Part shown: positions 30,116-41,499 of the stretch, piece by piece | Position numbering within the stretch: position 1 is the stretch's first letter | Layout of the letters: every line of letters starts with the position of its first letter | The notes under the pieces: generated by a model | Database searches by the model: none | Seen by the model: the letters and a program-made list of their open reading frames with translations, nothing else | What the model was told of the DNA's origin: nothing | Translations under genes and position numbers: made by a program | Assembly (NCBI GenBank): GCA_902594915.1 | Contig: CACJOA010000001.1 | Coordinates: forward strand, 62,001-126,000 | Length of the DNA: 64,000 bases | Direction: 5' to 3' | Source: an uncultured Pelagibacteraceae bacterium | GTDB taxonomy: Bacteria; Pseudomonadota; Alphaproteobacteria; Pelagibacterales; Pelagibacteraceae

Positions 30116-31677
30116 TATTCTAGTTCTATTGTACTTGGCGGTTTTGATGTTATATCGTAAACTACCCTATTGATACCTTTTATATTATTAATTATCTTAT
30201 TTGAGACAAACTGCATAAAACTTTTAGAAAAATTATAAGTATCAGCCGTCATTCCATCCTCTGATGTTATTGCTCTTAATAAACATATATATTCATAAGT
30301 TCTATTATCACCCATTACACCAACAGTTTTTACTGGAAGTAAAGCAGCATATGCTTGCCATATCTTAGCGTATAGATTTTGTTCCTTTAGTGTATTAATA
30401 AAAATATAATCAGCATCTTTCAAAATTTTTATTTTATCTTTTGTTATTTCCCCAGGCATCCTTATTGCTAAACCTGGTCCTGGGAAAGGGTGTCTTAACA
30501 CGATTTCCTTTGATAATTTAAGTTCTAATCCTAGTTTTCTTACCTCATCTTTAAATAGTAATCTTAAAGGTTCTATCAACTTTAATTTCATCTTTTTTGG
30601 TAGACCACCAACATTATGATGAGATTTTATTTTTGAAGTTTGACTTCCAGTAACTGACTTGCTCTCAATTAAATCTGGATAAAGAGTTCCTTGAGCTAAG
30701 TATTTTACGTTTTTTATCTTTTTAGCGTAGTTTTCAAAAATTTTAATAAATAAATTTCCTATTATCTTTCTTTTTTTTTCTGGGTCTGAAATTCTTTTAA
30801 GTTTATTTAGAAATAAATTTTTCGCATCCACATAAATTATATTGATTTTAAATTTTTCTTTAAATGTTTTAATAACCTGTTTTTCCTCATTTTTTCTTAA
30901 TAGACCATTATTGACAAAAACACAGGTTAGTTGGTTGCCAATCGCATTATGCAATAATTTTGCAACAACACTACTATCAACACCTCCAGATAATGCACAA
31001 ATTACTTTTGAATTTCCAACTTCATTTTTTATATTTCTAATTAGCAGTTTTTTCTGATTTTTTGATAACCAGTTTTTCTTCATCTCACATATAGAAAAAA
31101 CAAAATTTTTTAAAATTATTTTCCCTTTTTTGGTGTGGGTTACCTCTGGATGAAATTGAATTCCATAAAAGTTTTTTGATAAATTTTCTACAATAGAAAA
31201 TTTAGATGTTTCAGTTTTTGCAATAACTTTAAATCCTTTAGCTAACTTTGTTACCTCATCAGCATGACTCATCCAGACATTATTTGATCCATCTTTATTA
31301 AAAAAGTTTTTGGTTAACTTACTTTTATTTAATCTTCTCAATTTTGCTAAACCAAATTCTCTATTTTTAGCTTTTTTGACCTTTCCACCTAATTCTTTTG
31401 ATATGACTTGATGACCAAAACAAATTCCTAAAATTGGTTTTTTCCATTTAAAAATTTTATTGTTAAACTTTACTTTTTTTGATTGATAAACATTTAAAGG
31501 TCCGCCTGATAAAATTATTCCTTTAATTTGTGAGTTTTCAAATTTTGAATTTAATTTTTTGTGACTAATGATCTCCGAAAAAACTCCTAATTCTCTTATC
31601 CTTCTTGCTATAAGTTGTGTAAACTGAGATCCAAAATCTATTATTAAGATTTTGTTTAAGTTTTGATCAAGACTCAT
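30115..31677 (-). CDS. guaA: GMP synthase (glutamine-hydrolysing)
   Basis: GATase [17 protein letters not shown]-loop [19 protein letters not shown] and [12 protein letters not shown] motifs. Confidence 0.97.
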   Translation of the reverse strand: MSLDQNLNKILIIDFGSQFTQLIARRIRELGVFSEIISHKKLNSKFENSQIKGIILSGGPLNVYQSKKVKFNNKIFKWKKPILGICFGHQVISKELGGKVKKAKNREFGLAKLRRLNKSKLTKNFFNKDGSNNVWMSHADEVTKLAKGFKVIAKTETSKFSIVENLSKNFYGIQFHPEVTHTKKGKIILKNFVFSICEMKKNWLSKNQKKLLIRNIKNEVGNSKVICALSGGVDSSVVAKLLHNAIGNQLTCVFVNNGLLRKNEEKQVIKTFKEKFKINIIYVDAKNLFLNKLKRISDPEKKRKIIGNLFIKIFENYAKKIKNVKYLAQGTLYPDLIESKSVTGSQTSKIKSHHNVGGLPKKMKLKLIEPLRLLFKDEVRKLGLELKLSKEIVLRHPFPGPGLAIRMPGEITKDKIKILKDADYIFINTLKEQNLYAKIWQAYAALLPVKTVGVMGDNRTYEYICLLRAITSEDGMTADTYNFSKSFMQFVSNKIINNIKGINRVVYDITSKPPSTIELE

Positions 31678-32107
31678 TATTAATTGGTTCTAAATTTGAA
31701 AGCTTTTCTAAGATATCTTTGTTTTCATCACACAATTTTTTACATACCTTTTCAAAAGTTTTTGATAATTTTTTTACTTTAGAATAATTTGATTTTTCTA
31801 AAGCTATTTTGATAGACATTAAAATTGCTTCTTCATTATCTGGCTCGATTAATAAAGTTGTCTCTAGGTTTTTTTCTTCATTAATTTGATCCTCTTCTAT
31901 ATTATAAATTTTAGCTAAATATAAATAAGAATTTGAGTCTTTTGGATTAAAAACAATACTTCTTTCAAACATAAATCGCGCGTCTTCATACTTTTTATTT
32001 TTGTAAAACTCTAAACCCTTATTAAAGAAATTTTCACTTGCTAATGCATTACTAAAAATTATTTTTATAAAAAAAAAGAGGAATAAAAATTTTTTAAGTT
32101 TATTCAT
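31667..32107 (-). CDS. Secreted TPR-like protein between guaB and guaA
   Basis: Signal-like N-terminus; TPR-like [42 protein letters not shown]. Confidence 0.7.
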   Translation of the reverse strand: MNKLKKFLFLFFFIKIIFSNALASENFFNKGLEFYKNKKYEDARFMFERSIVFNPKDSNSYLYLAKIYNIEEDQINEEKNLETTLLIEPDNEEAILMSIKIALEKSNYSKVKKLSKTFEKVCKKLCDENKDILEKLSNLEPINNES

Positions 32108-33183
32108 TAATATTTACTTTCATTTTTAATTATATCTACATTATGAACCATGCTCTCATAAAATCCAGCTTTTGTAATTTTTACAAATTTAGGTTGATGC
32201 CTTAGATATTTTATTTGAGATGAGCCAAGATATCCCATGGATGATCTTAGACCACCGATTAATTTAAAGATTATATCTTTCACATTACCCTTGTATTTTG
32301 AAAAACCTTCTACACCTTCAGGAACATATTTTGAATTGTCTTTTTGTTTAGATTGAAAATACCTATCTGCTGAACCTTTATTCATTGCCCCTACAGATCC
32401 CATTCCTCTAAAGCTTTTGAATAATTTACCATTTCTTTTTATTAATTTACCAGGTGTTTCATCGGTACCAGCAAATAGAGATCCTATCATCACAGCATCA
32501 GCTCCAGCAGCAAAAGCCTTTGCAAGATCACCAGAATACTTAATACCACCATCTGAAATAATTTTAACTTTTTTATTTTTTATACCATTTCTGACATTAA
32601 GAATTGCACTTAATTGAGGAACTCCAATACCGGCTACTAATCGCGTTGTACAAATTGAACCTGGTCCTATTCCCACTTTAATCACATCTACTCCCAATTT
32701 AAGTAAAAATTTTGCAGCCTCTGGTGTTGCAATATTACCAGCACACAAAGCGGTATTCTGATTTTTATTTTTTTTAATAAACTTTATTATTTCTGAAACT
32801 TTTTTAGTATGTCCATGCGCTGTATCTACAACTATCATATCAATTTTTTCTTTTAAAATAGCTTCAGCTCTTTTAAATTCACTAGGTCCTGCTCCTACTG
32901 CAGCACCAACTAACAATTTTTTTTCTTTTACTTTTCTAATTTCTGAAATTTGTTTTTTAATTTCTAAATTTCTATGAATAATTCCTAATCCACCAGTTTT
33001 TGCTATTGCGATAGCCATTTTACTTTCTGTGACAGTATCCATTGCTGAAGAAAGAAGAGGAATATTTAATTTTAATGTTTTTGTTAATTTAATACTAGTA
33101 TCTACCTCAGAAGGCAATATTTCTGAGTATTTCGGAACTAACGTTACATCATCAAAGGTGAGTGCTTCTTTTATAGGAACCAT
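32107..33183 (-). CDS. guaB: IMP dehydrogenase, short form without CBS domains
   Basis: [33 protein letters not shown] and [10 protein letters not shown] motifs in only 358 aa. Confidence 0.94.
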   Translation of the reverse strand: MVPIKEALTFDDVTLVPKYSEILPSEVDTSIKLTKTLKLNIPLLSSAMDTVTESKMAIAIAKTGGLGIIHRNLEIKKQISEIRKVKEKKLLVGAAVGAGPSEFKRAEAILKEKIDMIVVDTAHGHTKKVSEIIKFIKKNKNQNTALCAGNIATPEAAKFLLKLGVDVIKVGIGPGSICTTRLVAGIGVPQLSAILNVRNGIKNKKVKIISDGGIKYSGDLAKAFAAGADAVMIGSLFAGTDETPGKLIKRNGKLFKSFRGMGSVGAMNKGSADRYFQSKQKDNSKYVPEGVEGFSKYKGNVKDIIFKLIGGLRSSMGYLGSSQIKYLRHQPKFVKITKAGFYESMVHNVDIIKNESKY

Positions 33184-33220
33184 AATCTTTTATATACGAT
33201 TCCTTTAAAATTTAAAGAAA

Positions 33221-33832
33221 CTATCTAAGTTTTTTGCAAATTATAAAACTTTCTTTAGAATCTTTTCTACTAGACTTTGGTTTAAAAACCTTTACTTCTT
33301 TAAAAATCTCTTTTCCGAGTGCGACAATTTCATTAAACGTACTTCCCATAAATATTTTTGATACAAAAACTCCATTTTTTGACAAAACATCCTTAGAAAA
33401 AATCATAGCTTCCTTACATAGCTCACCCGTTTGAATAGAATCTACATTTTTTATTCCAGTTGTATTGACTGCCATATCAGAAATTACAATATCTAAACAA
33501 GTGTTTATATGTTTTTTTATTAAATCCTTAACACTCATCTCTGTAAAATCTCCTTTAATTTGAGTAGTATTCTTTATTTTTTCCATTTCTTTAAGATCAA
33601 CAGAGATTATTTTTCCATTTCTTACAACTTTTGCGGCATATTGAGACCAACTTCCAGGAGCTGCCCCAATGTCTATTATACTTTTTCCATTTTTAAAGAT
33701 CTTAAATTTCTCATCAATTTCAATTAACTTATAAACAGATCTTGCTCTATAACCATCTACTTTGGATTGACGTACATAAGTATCCCGTCTCTGTTTATTA
33801 ACCCAATTTTTTGAAATTTTATTTTTTTTCAA
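33221..33832 (-). CDS. rlmE: RlmE/FtsJ 23S rRNA 2'-O-methyltransferase
   Basis: YRARSVYKLIEIDEKFKIF, IDIGAAPGSWSQYA and VISDMAVNTTG motifs. Confidence 0.92.
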   Translation of the reverse strand: MKKNKISKNWVNKQRRDTYVRQSKVDGYRARSVYKLIEIDEKFKIFKNGKSIIDIGAAPGSWSQYAAKVVRNGKIISVDLKEMEKIKNTTQIKGDFTEMSVKDLIKKHINTCLDIVISDMAVNTTGIKNVDSIQTGELCKEAMIFSKDVLSKNGVFVSKIFMGSTFNEIVALGKEIFKEVKVFKPKSSRKDSKESFIICKKLR

Positions 33833-34744
33833 TTAAGTATTATATCTTAAACTTTTTGTAATTTTTTTATTATCTAAGGTTTGAATTTCAATCTTTATAC
33901 TTTTATCAACTCTCATATCTTTTCCATCTTTCCAAATACCTGCAGCAAGATGCATAATTCCTATTTTATAATTTGGTAAATATGGCTCAACAAATGTTTG
34001 ATTAAGTTCATCAAACTTTGGCAATAAATTACTTGTTAACCAATTGCAGTTTAACGGTAAAAATTCAGTTTCTAAATCATCAATATATACCGATATATTA
34101 ATCGCCAATCCCTCAGATCCAAAAATATTACCTGCTTTTAAAGTTTTAGATAAATTATTTTGCCAAATTTCCCATGCCCTAGAGTTCTTTTCCAAAGAAA
34201 ATACTCCAATATTTATATGTGGTGCAAAAGCAAGTTTTCTAGCTTTTGCATAACCAATATTTGATTTAATTGCATGTTTAAAATTTTGAGACTTTATAAT
34301 AGCTATTTTACCAAACAACCAATTTACTTTTGAGGTTATTTTATATCCGGGGCCTATTGTTTGAGTAATTCCGAGTTTTCCACCTTCACTAGCCTTAAAA
34401 TATAGCTCCACACTATTCCAGTCATTTACCCATGCATCACAGTCTATCCAAAGGTATTTTTCATAACTTGGAAAATATTTTGGTAAAAAAGCCCTAGAGA
34501 CCTGACTTTTTAGCCATTCTTTGCCTTTTACTTTAAATTCAGGAACTTCAATGTCCCATTCAGCAGATTCAATTTTATCAACTTTTTTTAATAATATCTC
34601 TTTTTGATCGTGAGTTAATCCTGCATCTAAAATACAAATTGCAATATTTTCGCTCTCTTTAAATCTTTTTATTGAATCAATTAGTTCCTCTAGAAGTGGA
34701 AAATAATTACTATCAGCTAATGAGACAATTGCATTTTTTTTCAT
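33833..34744 (-). CDS. Glycosyltransferase-like protein (GT-A fold, GT8-like)
   Basis: AIVSLADSNYFPLLEELIDSIKRF N-terminus and DxD-type motif YLWIDCDAWVND. Confidence 0.65.
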   Translation of the reverse strand: MKKNAIVSLADSNYFPLLEELIDSIKRFKESENIAICILDAGLTHDQKEILLKKVDKIESAEWDIEVPEFKVKGKEWLKSQVSRAFLPKYFPSYEKYLWIDCDAWVNDWNSVELYFKASEGGKLGITQTIGPGYKITSKVNWLFGKIAIIKSQNFKHAIKSNIGYAKARKLAFAPHINIGVFSLEKNSRAWEIWQNNLSKTLKAGNIFGSEGLAINISVYIDDLETEFLPLNCNWLTSNLLPKFDELNQTFVEPYLPNYKIGIMHLAAGIWKDGKDMRVDKSIKIEIQTLDNKKITKSLRYNT

Positions 34745-35547
34745 TAAAGTACGTCTTCAAGATCATCATCGTCTTGAATTTTGTCATTTTCATGATGTTT
34801 TTTAATTTTTTGAAAATGGACATAACTTACTGGTAATAATAACAAATATACTGCAGCGCTTATTGCTATCACGTTGAATGTATAAATTAATAAAAGACCA
34901 AAAAATAAAACTATTCCAAATAACAAAAAAATAGTTGTTTTTCTTGGAATAACAATTTTTTTGAAAGAATAACTCGGAAATTTACTTATGAGCAAAAATG
35001 AAGTAATTATAAAAAATAAAGGTGTAATCACATCATAGTTTAAATTAATAAAATCAAACCCACTTATACTAAATATTAGTGGTGTAAGAACCAAGATCCC
35101 TCCAGCAGGTGAAGGTACCCCTTCAAAAAAATTATCTTTCCAAGAGGGTTCTTGATTTGAATTTACATTAAATCTCGCTAATCTTAGTGCAACACAAATT
35201 ACATATATTAAACATAACAGCCAACCAAATCTTCCTAAAGTATTTAATTTCCAAAAATACATTATAAATGCAGGCGCCACACCAAAGCTTATCATATCAG
35301 TTAAAGAGTCTAATTCTTTTCCAACTTTTGATGTTCCTTTTATTAATCTTGCAATTCTTCCATCTAGACCATCAATTAAAGCTGCAAAGATTATTGCTAT
35401 AATTGCAAATTCATATTTTTCATCTAATGCAAATCTAATTGATGTAAGACCTATACAGACCCCAATTAAAGTAAGCATATTTGGTAGGATCATTCTTGCA
35501 TTCTTATTATCCGCTACAATTTTTAAATTATTTTTTTTAGGTTCCAT
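34744..35547 (-). CDS. pssA: CDP-diacylglycerol-serine O-phosphatidyltransferase
   Basis: CDP-alcohol phosphatidyltransferase motif DGLDGRIARLIKGTSKVGKELDSLTD. Confidence 0.93.
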   Translation of the reverse strand: MEPKKNNLKIVADNKNARMILPNMLTLIGVCIGLTSIRFALDEKYEFAIIAIIFAALIDGLDGRIARLIKGTSKVGKELDSLTDMISFGVAPAFIMYFWKLNTLGRFGWLLCLIYVICVALRLARFNVNSNQEPSWKDNFFEGVPSPAGGILVLTPLIFSISGFDFINLNYDVITPLFFIITSFLLISKFPSYSFKKIVIPRKTTIFLLFGIVLFFGLLLIYTFNVIAISAAVYLLLLPVSYVHFQKIKKHHENDKIQDDDDLEDVL

Positions 35548-35548
35548 C

Positions 35549-36196
35549 TTATTTTTTAGCTAGCAATGTTTCACCTGAGATGGCTTTTTGACCAATCTTT
35601 ACTAATGGTTCATAATTTTCATAATACACATCTGCTCGACTACCAAATCTAATCATACCAAGTCTATCACCTTGGTTGACCTCTTGATCTTTATTTGACT
35701 CACAAACTATTCTTCGAGCTACTAGACCAGCAATTTGAACTACAATTATATCATTATTATGAGAATCTTTAATTTTAAAATAGTTTCTTTCATTTTCCTC
35801 ACTTGCTTTATCTAATGATGCATTGAAAAACTTTCCTGGCTTATATAAAATTTCTTCTATCTTACCACTACAAGGAGTTCGATTTACGTGGCAATCAAAA
35901 ACATTCATAAAAACACTTATCTTTTTGAATCTTTTATTTTCTAAACTAAGTTCTTTTGGACCATCTACTTCTTCAACTTTAATAATCTCTCCATCAGCAG
36001 GACTTACAAGATAGTTATTATCATTAATTATTACTCTTTCGGGATCTCTAAAAAAATAGTAAACCCAAATAGTTAAAACAAAACCAATTAAGCCTAAGAA
36101 ATCACTAAAACTATAAAATATAATAGTAATTATTCCTGCAATTACTAAAAACTTATATCCTTCAGCGTGAATTTTTGGAAATATTTTACTAAACAT
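35549..36196 (-). CDS. psd: Phosphatidylserine decarboxylase
   Basis: VSPADGEI, NVFDCHVNRTPCSGKI and IRFGSRADVY (GS cleavage-site) motifs. Confidence 0.93.
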   Translation of the reverse strand: MFSKIFPKIHAEGYKFLVIAGIITIIFYSFSDFLGLIGFVLTIWVYYFFRDPERVIINDNNYLVSPADGEIIKVEEVDGPKELSLENKRFKKISVFMNVFDCHVNRTPCSGKIEEILYKPGKFFNASLDKASEENERNYFKIKDSHNNDIIVVQIAGLVARRIVCESNKDQEVNQGDRLGMIRFGSRADVYYENYEPLVKIGQKAISGETLLAKK

Positions 36197-36271
36197 ATTC
36201 TTCTATTTGATAATTTTTAATTAATATGTATATAAAATCGCAAAATTCAATTATTAAGATAAATATATTTA

Positions 36272-37486
36272 GTGAGTAAAATAAGCGTTAAAAACCCAAT
36301 TGTAGAGTTAGACGGTGATGAAATGACCAGAATAATCTGGGAATTTATCAAAAAAAAATTAATCCTTCCTTATCTTGATATCGGTATCGAATATTACGAT
36401 TTAGGCATGAAAAGCAGAGATGATACTGATGATCAGATCACAATAGACTCTGCTAATGCAATTAAGAAAATTGGCGTAGGTATAAAATGTGCAACCATCA
36501 CGCCTGATGAAGCACGAGTTGAAGAATTTAATTTAAAAAAAATGTGGAGATCACCAAATGGAACAATAAGAAATATTATTGGTGGAACTGTTTTTAGAGA
36601 ACCCATAATTTGTTCTAATATTCCTAAATTAGTACCTTCATGGTCAGATCCAGTAGTAATTGGCAGACATGCTTTTGGCGATCAATATAGAGCAACCGAT
36701 TTTAAAGTTCCAGGCAAAGGAAAGATGGAAGTTAAGTGGACATCAGAAGACGGTAAAGATGAAATTAAATACGAAGTATTTAATTTTACTGGACCAGGAG
36801 TAGCCCTTTCTATGTATAACTTAGATAAATCCATCGAAGACTTTGCTAGATCTTGCTTTAGCTACGGTCTTATAAAAAAGTGGCCAGTATATCTTTCAAC
36901 AAAAAATACAATCCTTAAGAAGTACGATGGACGTTTTAAAGATATATTTGAAGATGTGTTTAATAAAGAATTTAAAGCAAAATTTGATAAGGAAAAAATT
37001 ACTTATGAACATAGACTAATTGACGACATGGTTGCATGTGCAATGAAATGGAGTGGAAAATATATTTGGGCTTGTAAAAACTACGATGGTGATGTTCAGT
37101 CTGATACAATGGCACAGGGTTACGGCTCTTTAGGTTTAATGACAAGTACACTCTTAACTCCTGATGGAAAAATTATGGAGGCTGAGGCAGCTCATGGAAC
37201 AGTTACAAGACATTATAGAATGCATCAGCAAGGAAAAGAAACTTCAACTAATCCTATCGCCTCGATTTTTGCCTGGACAAGAGGTTTAGCTCACCGAGGT
37301 AAATTAGACGGAAATGATGATCTTATAAAGTTTGCTAATACAATTGAGCAAGTTTGTATTGATTGTGTCGAAAGCGGTTCTATGACCAAAGATCTAGCTA
37401 TATTAGTTGGGCCATCAAGTAAGTACTTAACTACAAATCAATTTCTAGATGAAATTGATAATAATTTAAAAAAGAAATTAAATTAG
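36272..37486 (+). CDS. icd: Isocitrate dehydrogenase (NADP+)
   Basis: [37 protein letters not shown] and [12 protein letters not shown] motifs; GTG start. Confidence 0.95.
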   Translation: MSKISVKNPIVELDGDEMTRIIWEFIKKKLILPYLDIGIEYYDLGMKSRDDTDDQITIDSANAIKKIGVGIKCATITPDEARVEEFNLKKMWRSPNGTIRNIIGGTVFREPIICSNIPKLVPSWSDPVVIGRHAFGDQYRATDFKVPGKGKMEVKWTSEDGKDEIKYEVFNFTGPGVALSMYNLDKSIEDFARSCFSYGLIKKWPVYLSTKNTILKKYDGRFKDIFEDVFNKEFKAKFDKEKITYEHRLIDDMVACAMKWSGKYIWACKNYDGDVQSDTMAQGYGSLGLMTSTLLTPDGKIMEAEAAHGTVTRHYRMHQQGKETSTNPIASIFAWTRGLAHRGKLDGNDDLIKFANTIEQVCIDCVESGSMTKDLAILVGPSSKYLTTNQFLDEIDNNLKKKLN

Positions 37487-40144
37487 CGACTTAATTTTTT
37501 CAAAAGCTTCATCAATCTTGCTCTTATCTTGACCCCCTGCTTGAGCAAAATCTTTTCTACCACCACCACCTTTTCCACCAATTATCTCTGATCCTAATTT
37601 TGCAAATTTTACTGCATCATATTTATCAACTAATTTATCAGTAATACCAACTGCCAAGCCAACCTTATCTTCACTGCTTGCAAAAACAATTACAATACCA
37701 TTGCCTAATTCTTTTTTACCATTGTCAACTAATTTTCTTAAATCTTTAGGAGGTAAATCTTGCACTTTTTGAAATCTAACTTTTATATTATTTATCTTAT
37801 CATCTTTAATAATATTTTTAGTTTTGTCTTGAAGAACTGAACTAACATTTAGTTGTTCAAGTTGTCTTGAAAGATTTTTTATAATTTCTTTTAAATCTTT
37901 ATTATCAACATTTGGTTTGCCTCCAAGTTTAATAATTTGCGATGACAAATCTTTAATCGTTTCTTCATCTTTTTGAGTAGATAAAGTTGATAATTTTTCT
38001 TTATTCTTAATAAAATCCTCAAGTTGTTTATCTCTTAAAGCTTCAACTCTTCTAACACCCGCAGCAATAGATGATTGGCTTACAGTTTTAAATTTTCCAA
38101 TATCACCGGTATTTTTGACATGTGTTCCTCCACATAATTCTGTTGAAAAGTATGCTTCTTTTTCCTTTCCCATAGATACAACACGAACTTCTTCTCCATA
38201 TTTTTCGCCAAAAAAAGCTAGCGCTCCTTTTTCGATTGCAGCTTTTGGTGTCATAATTCTCGTGGTTACTTCAGAACTATTTGAAACATATTCATTAACT
38301 AATTTATCGATAGTTTCTAACTCTTCATCAGTAATTGGTTTCATATGACTAAAGTCAAATCTTAATCTATCTGGAGCAACTAATGATCCTTTTTGCATAA
38401 CATGTTTACCTAAAGTTCTTCTTAATGACTCGTGGAGTAAGTGTGTAGCAGAATGATAAGCTTTTAGATTATCTCTTCTCTCTACATCTATTTTCATTTC
38501 AACTACATCATTGATTTTTATTTCTCCAGTTTTCAAAGATCCATAATGAACAAATAAGTCTCCAAGTTTTTTTTGTGTATCTTCTACTTCAAAAACAGAA
38601 TTACCAGAAACAATTGTACCTTTGTCTCCAAGTTGTCCTCCTGACTCTCCATAAAACGGGGTTTGATTGGTAATGATCATTCCTTCTTCACCAGAAGATA
38701 AAGATTTTGTTTCTTTGTTATCTTTAATTAAGTTTAACACAACACCCTCAGACTGATTAGACTCGTAACCTAAAAATTCTGTTGGACCTGTTTTATCTTT
38801 TATTGAAAACCAAATTGCTTCCTCAGAACTATCCCCAGAACCTTTCCAATTCTTTTTTGCAAGCTCTTTGCTTTTTTTCATTAATTCATCAAATTTCTGA
38901 TGATCAACTTTTAAAGATTTATTCTTTAGAATGTCTTCAGTAAGATCTAATGGAAAACCATAGGTGTCATATAATTTGAAAGCGACATCCCCAGGTAAAA
39001 CTTTGTCTATTTTTGCAATTTCATCATTTAAAATTTTGATACCTCTATCTAGTAAAACTAAAAATTTTTCTTCCTCCATCCTTAAAGTTTCCTTGATCAA
39101 AGATTGAGACCTTTCAAGCTCTGGATAATTCCCTGACATCTCATTTTTTAATGAGTCAAAAATTTTATAAAAAATTGGTTCTTTAGATCCTAACAAATGG
39201 GAATGTCTCATTCCTCTTCTCATAATTCTTCTTAGAACATATCCGCGACCTTCATTTGATGGTAAAACTCCTTCAGCCAAAAGAAATGAGCTTGCTCTTA
39301 AGTGATCAGCAATTACTCTAAAACTTGATATATTTTTATCTTCTTGTTTGACTTTTGTTGCATCAGATATTGAGCTAATTAATTTCTTAAAATGATCAGT
39401 TTGATAGTTATCATGTGTGCCTTGTAAAAGAGCTGCAATTCTCTCTAATCCCATCCCTGTATCAACAGATGGTTTTGGCAAATCTATTCTTTTTTCTTTT
39501 GAGACTTGCTCATACTGCATAAAGACTAAGTTCCAAATTTCAATAAAACGATCTCCATCTTGATCTTTGGTTCCGGGCAGTCCACCTTTTAAGTGATCAC
39601 CGTGATCATAAAATATTTCTGAGCAAGGGCCACAAGGGCCAGTTTCACCCATTGACCAGAAGTTATCCGATGTTGCAATTCTAATTATTCTGTCATCACT
39701 AAAACCCGCTATTTTTTTCCAGAAATTAAAAGCCTCATCATCTTCATTAAAAACAGTTACATAAAGCCTATTTTTATCTAAACCAAAATCTTTGGTGATT
39801 AAATTCCATGCAAGTTCAATTCCTCTTTCTTTAAAATAATCTCCAAAAGAAAAGTTTCCCAACATTTCAAAGAAAGTATGATGTCTTGGTGTATAACCGA
39901 CATTTTCTAAATCATTATGTTTACCACCTGCTCTAACACATTTTTGTGAGGTAGTAGCTCTTTGATAATCTCTTTTCTCTAAACCAGTAAACACATTTTT
40001 AAACTGAACCATCCCTGAATTGGCAAACATTAAGGTTGGATCGTTATTTGGGACCAAATTGCTAGATTCAACAATCTTATGATCATTTTTTTCGAAGTAT
40101 TTAAGAAACGTACTTCTTATCTCATTTAATGATTTGTCCGCCAT
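37478..40144 (-). CDS. alaS: Alanyl-tRNA synthetase
   Basis: [43 protein letters not shown] and C-terminal [15 protein letters not shown]-type motifs. Confidence 0.97.
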   Translation of the reverse strand: MADKSLNEIRSTFLKYFEKNDHKIVESSNLVPNNDPTLMFANSGMVQFKNVFTGLEKRDYQRATTSQKCVRAGGKHNDLENVGYTPRHHTFFEMLGNFSFGDYFKERGIELAWNLITKDFGLDKNRLYVTVFNEDDEAFNFWKKIAGFSDDRIIRIATSDNFWSMGETGPCGPCSEIFYDHGDHLKGGLPGTKDQDGDRFIEIWNLVFMQYEQVSKEKRIDLPKPSVDTGMGLERIAALLQGTHDNYQTDHFKKLISSISDATKVKQEDKNISSFRVIADHLRASSFLLAEGVLPSNEGRGYVLRRIMRRGMRHSHLLGSKEPIFYKIFDSLKNEMSGNYPELERSQSLIKETLRMEEEKFLVLLDRGIKILNDEIAKIDKVLPGDVAFKLYDTYGFPLDLTEDILKNKSLKVDHQKFDELMKKSKELAKKNWKGSGDSSEEAIWFSIKDKTGPTEFLGYESNQSEGVVLNLIKDNKETKSLSSGEEGMIITNQTPFYGESGGQLGDKGTIVSGNSVFEVEDTQKKLGDLFVHYGSLKTGEIKINDVVEMKIDVERRDNLKAYHSATHLLHESLRRTLGKHVMQKGSLVAPDRLRFDFSHMKPITDEELETIDKLVNEYVSNSSEVTTRIMTPKAAIEKGALAFFGEKYGEEVRVVSMGKEKEAYFSTELCGGTHVKNTGDIGKFKTVSQSSIAAGVRRVEALRDKQLEDFIKNKEKLSTLSTQKDEETIKDLSSQIIKLGGKPNVDNKDLKEIIKNLSRQLEQLNVSSVLQDKTKNIIKDDKINNIKVRFQKVQDLPPKDLRKLVDNGKKELGNGIVIVFASSEDKVGLAVGITDKLVDKYDAVKFAKLGSEIIGGKGGGGRKDFAQAGGQDKSKIDEAFEKIKSLI

Positions 40145-40194
40145 ATTTTTAAAATACAGTTTTTTTGTTCTATGTCTAGATAACGATAAGGGGG

Positions 40195-40219
40195 AAAGGC
40201 GCTTATAATAAGCGCCTTT
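40195..40219 (-). terminator. Hairpin terminator downstream of recA
   Basis: Perfect 11-bp stem AAAGGCGCTTA / TAAGCGCCTTT with 3-nt loop. Confidence 0.85.
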
Positions 40220-40243
40220 ATAATTTAAAGATGACCTTTAATT

Positions 40244-41392
40244 CTAGTTCTTCTTTGTAGGAGCAGTCTCTTTTGCAGCCTCTTCTTTTTCAGCTACTTT
40301 CTTCTCCTTTTCAATTTTTTCAGGACTTAATGGATTTCCCTCAATTTTCTTTGAAATCACACCAGCTTTTTCCCTAATTGCCATTTCTATTTCTGCAGCA
40401 ACTTTAGAGTTTTGCGCAAGATAAGTTTTTGCATTTTCTCTTCCTTGACCTATCTTCTCACCTTTGTAAGCATACCAAGCTCCTGATTTTTCAATGATAT
40501 CAGCTTTAGCGCCTAGATCGACTAGCTCACCCATTTTGCTGATACCTCTCCCATACATCAAATCAAACTCGACAACTTTAAACGGTGGAGCAACTTTATT
40601 TTTAACCACTTTAACTCTTGTGGTATTTCCAATAATTTCATCTTTATCTTTGATGGCACCAATTCTTCTAATATCCATTCTTACAGATGAGTAGAACTTA
40701 AGTGCGTTACCACCTGATGTTGTCTCAGGACTTCCAAACATAACTCCAATTTTCATTCTGATTTGGTTTATGAAAATCATCATTGTATTAGTATTTGAAA
40801 TTGAACCAGTTAGTTTTCTTAAAGCCTGACTCATTAATCTTGACTGAAGACCAACATGATGATCTCCCATTTCACCTTCAATTTCAGCCTTTGGCGTTAA
40901 AGCTGCAACTGAGTCAATTACGATAACTGAAATAGAGCCCGATTTTACAAGTGTATCTGCTATTTCTAAAGCTTGCTCGCCTGCATCTGGTTGTGAGATT
41001 AAAAGCTCTTCAGTATTTACTCCTAATTTTTTTGCGTACACTGGATCTAAAGCATGCTCGGCGTCAACAAATGCGCAAATTCCACCAGCTTTTTGAGCTT
41101 CGGCAACAACTTGTAATGCTAAAGTTGTTTTTCCTGAAGATTCTGGTCCATAAACTTCAACAATTCTCCCTTTTGGCAAACCACCTATTCCTAAAGCTAA
41201 ATCCAAACTTAAAGAGCCTGTAGATATCGACTCGATATCCATAGCCCTTTTTTCACCCAGCTTCATAACTGAACCTTTTCCAAAGTTATCAGTTATTTGA
41301 TTAATCGCTGCATCTAGCGCTTTATTCTTTTCTTTAATATCCATTTCTTGATTTTTAGTAGACTTAACTACCTTTAAGTTATTTTTTGTCAT
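40244..41392 (-). CDS. recA: Recombinase RecA
   Basis: [26 protein letters not shown] and [13 protein letters not shown] motifs. Confidence 0.98.
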   Translation of the reverse strand: MTKNNLKVVKSTKNQEMDIKEKNKALDAAINQITDNFGKGSVMKLGEKRAMDIESISTGSLSLDLALGIGGLPKGRIVEVYGPESSGKTTLALQVVAEAQKAGGICAFVDAEHALDPVYAKKLGVNTEELLISQPDAGEQALEIADTLVKSGSISVIVIDSVAALTPKAEIEGEMGDHHVGLQSRLMSQALRKLTGSISNTNTMMIFINQIRMKIGVMFGSPETTSGGNALKFYSSVRMDIRRIGAIKDKDEIIGNTTRVKVVKNKVAPPFKVVEFDLMYGRGISKMGELVDLGAKADIIEKSGAWYAYKGEKIGQGRENAKTYLAQNSKVAAEIEMAIREKAGVISKKIEGNPLSPEKIEKEKKVAEKEEAAKETAPTKKN

Positions 41393-41499
41393 TTTTAGCC
41401 TTTTTTTTTAATTTTTTTAACACTCGAATCATAAAATAAATGTACACATTTTGTTCTCTTTAGCAAGATCTATTTATTTAGGAGTTAAAAAGACAGTAA

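Noticed and set aside
40951-41223. 90-aa plus-strand ORF inside recA
   Set aside because: Antisense to conserved recA coding sequence; leucine-rich low-complexity translation with no independent support.
41393-41499. Possible SOS box upstream of recA
   Set aside because: Only a single GTTC half-site (GTTCTCTTTAGCAAG); the second half does not match.
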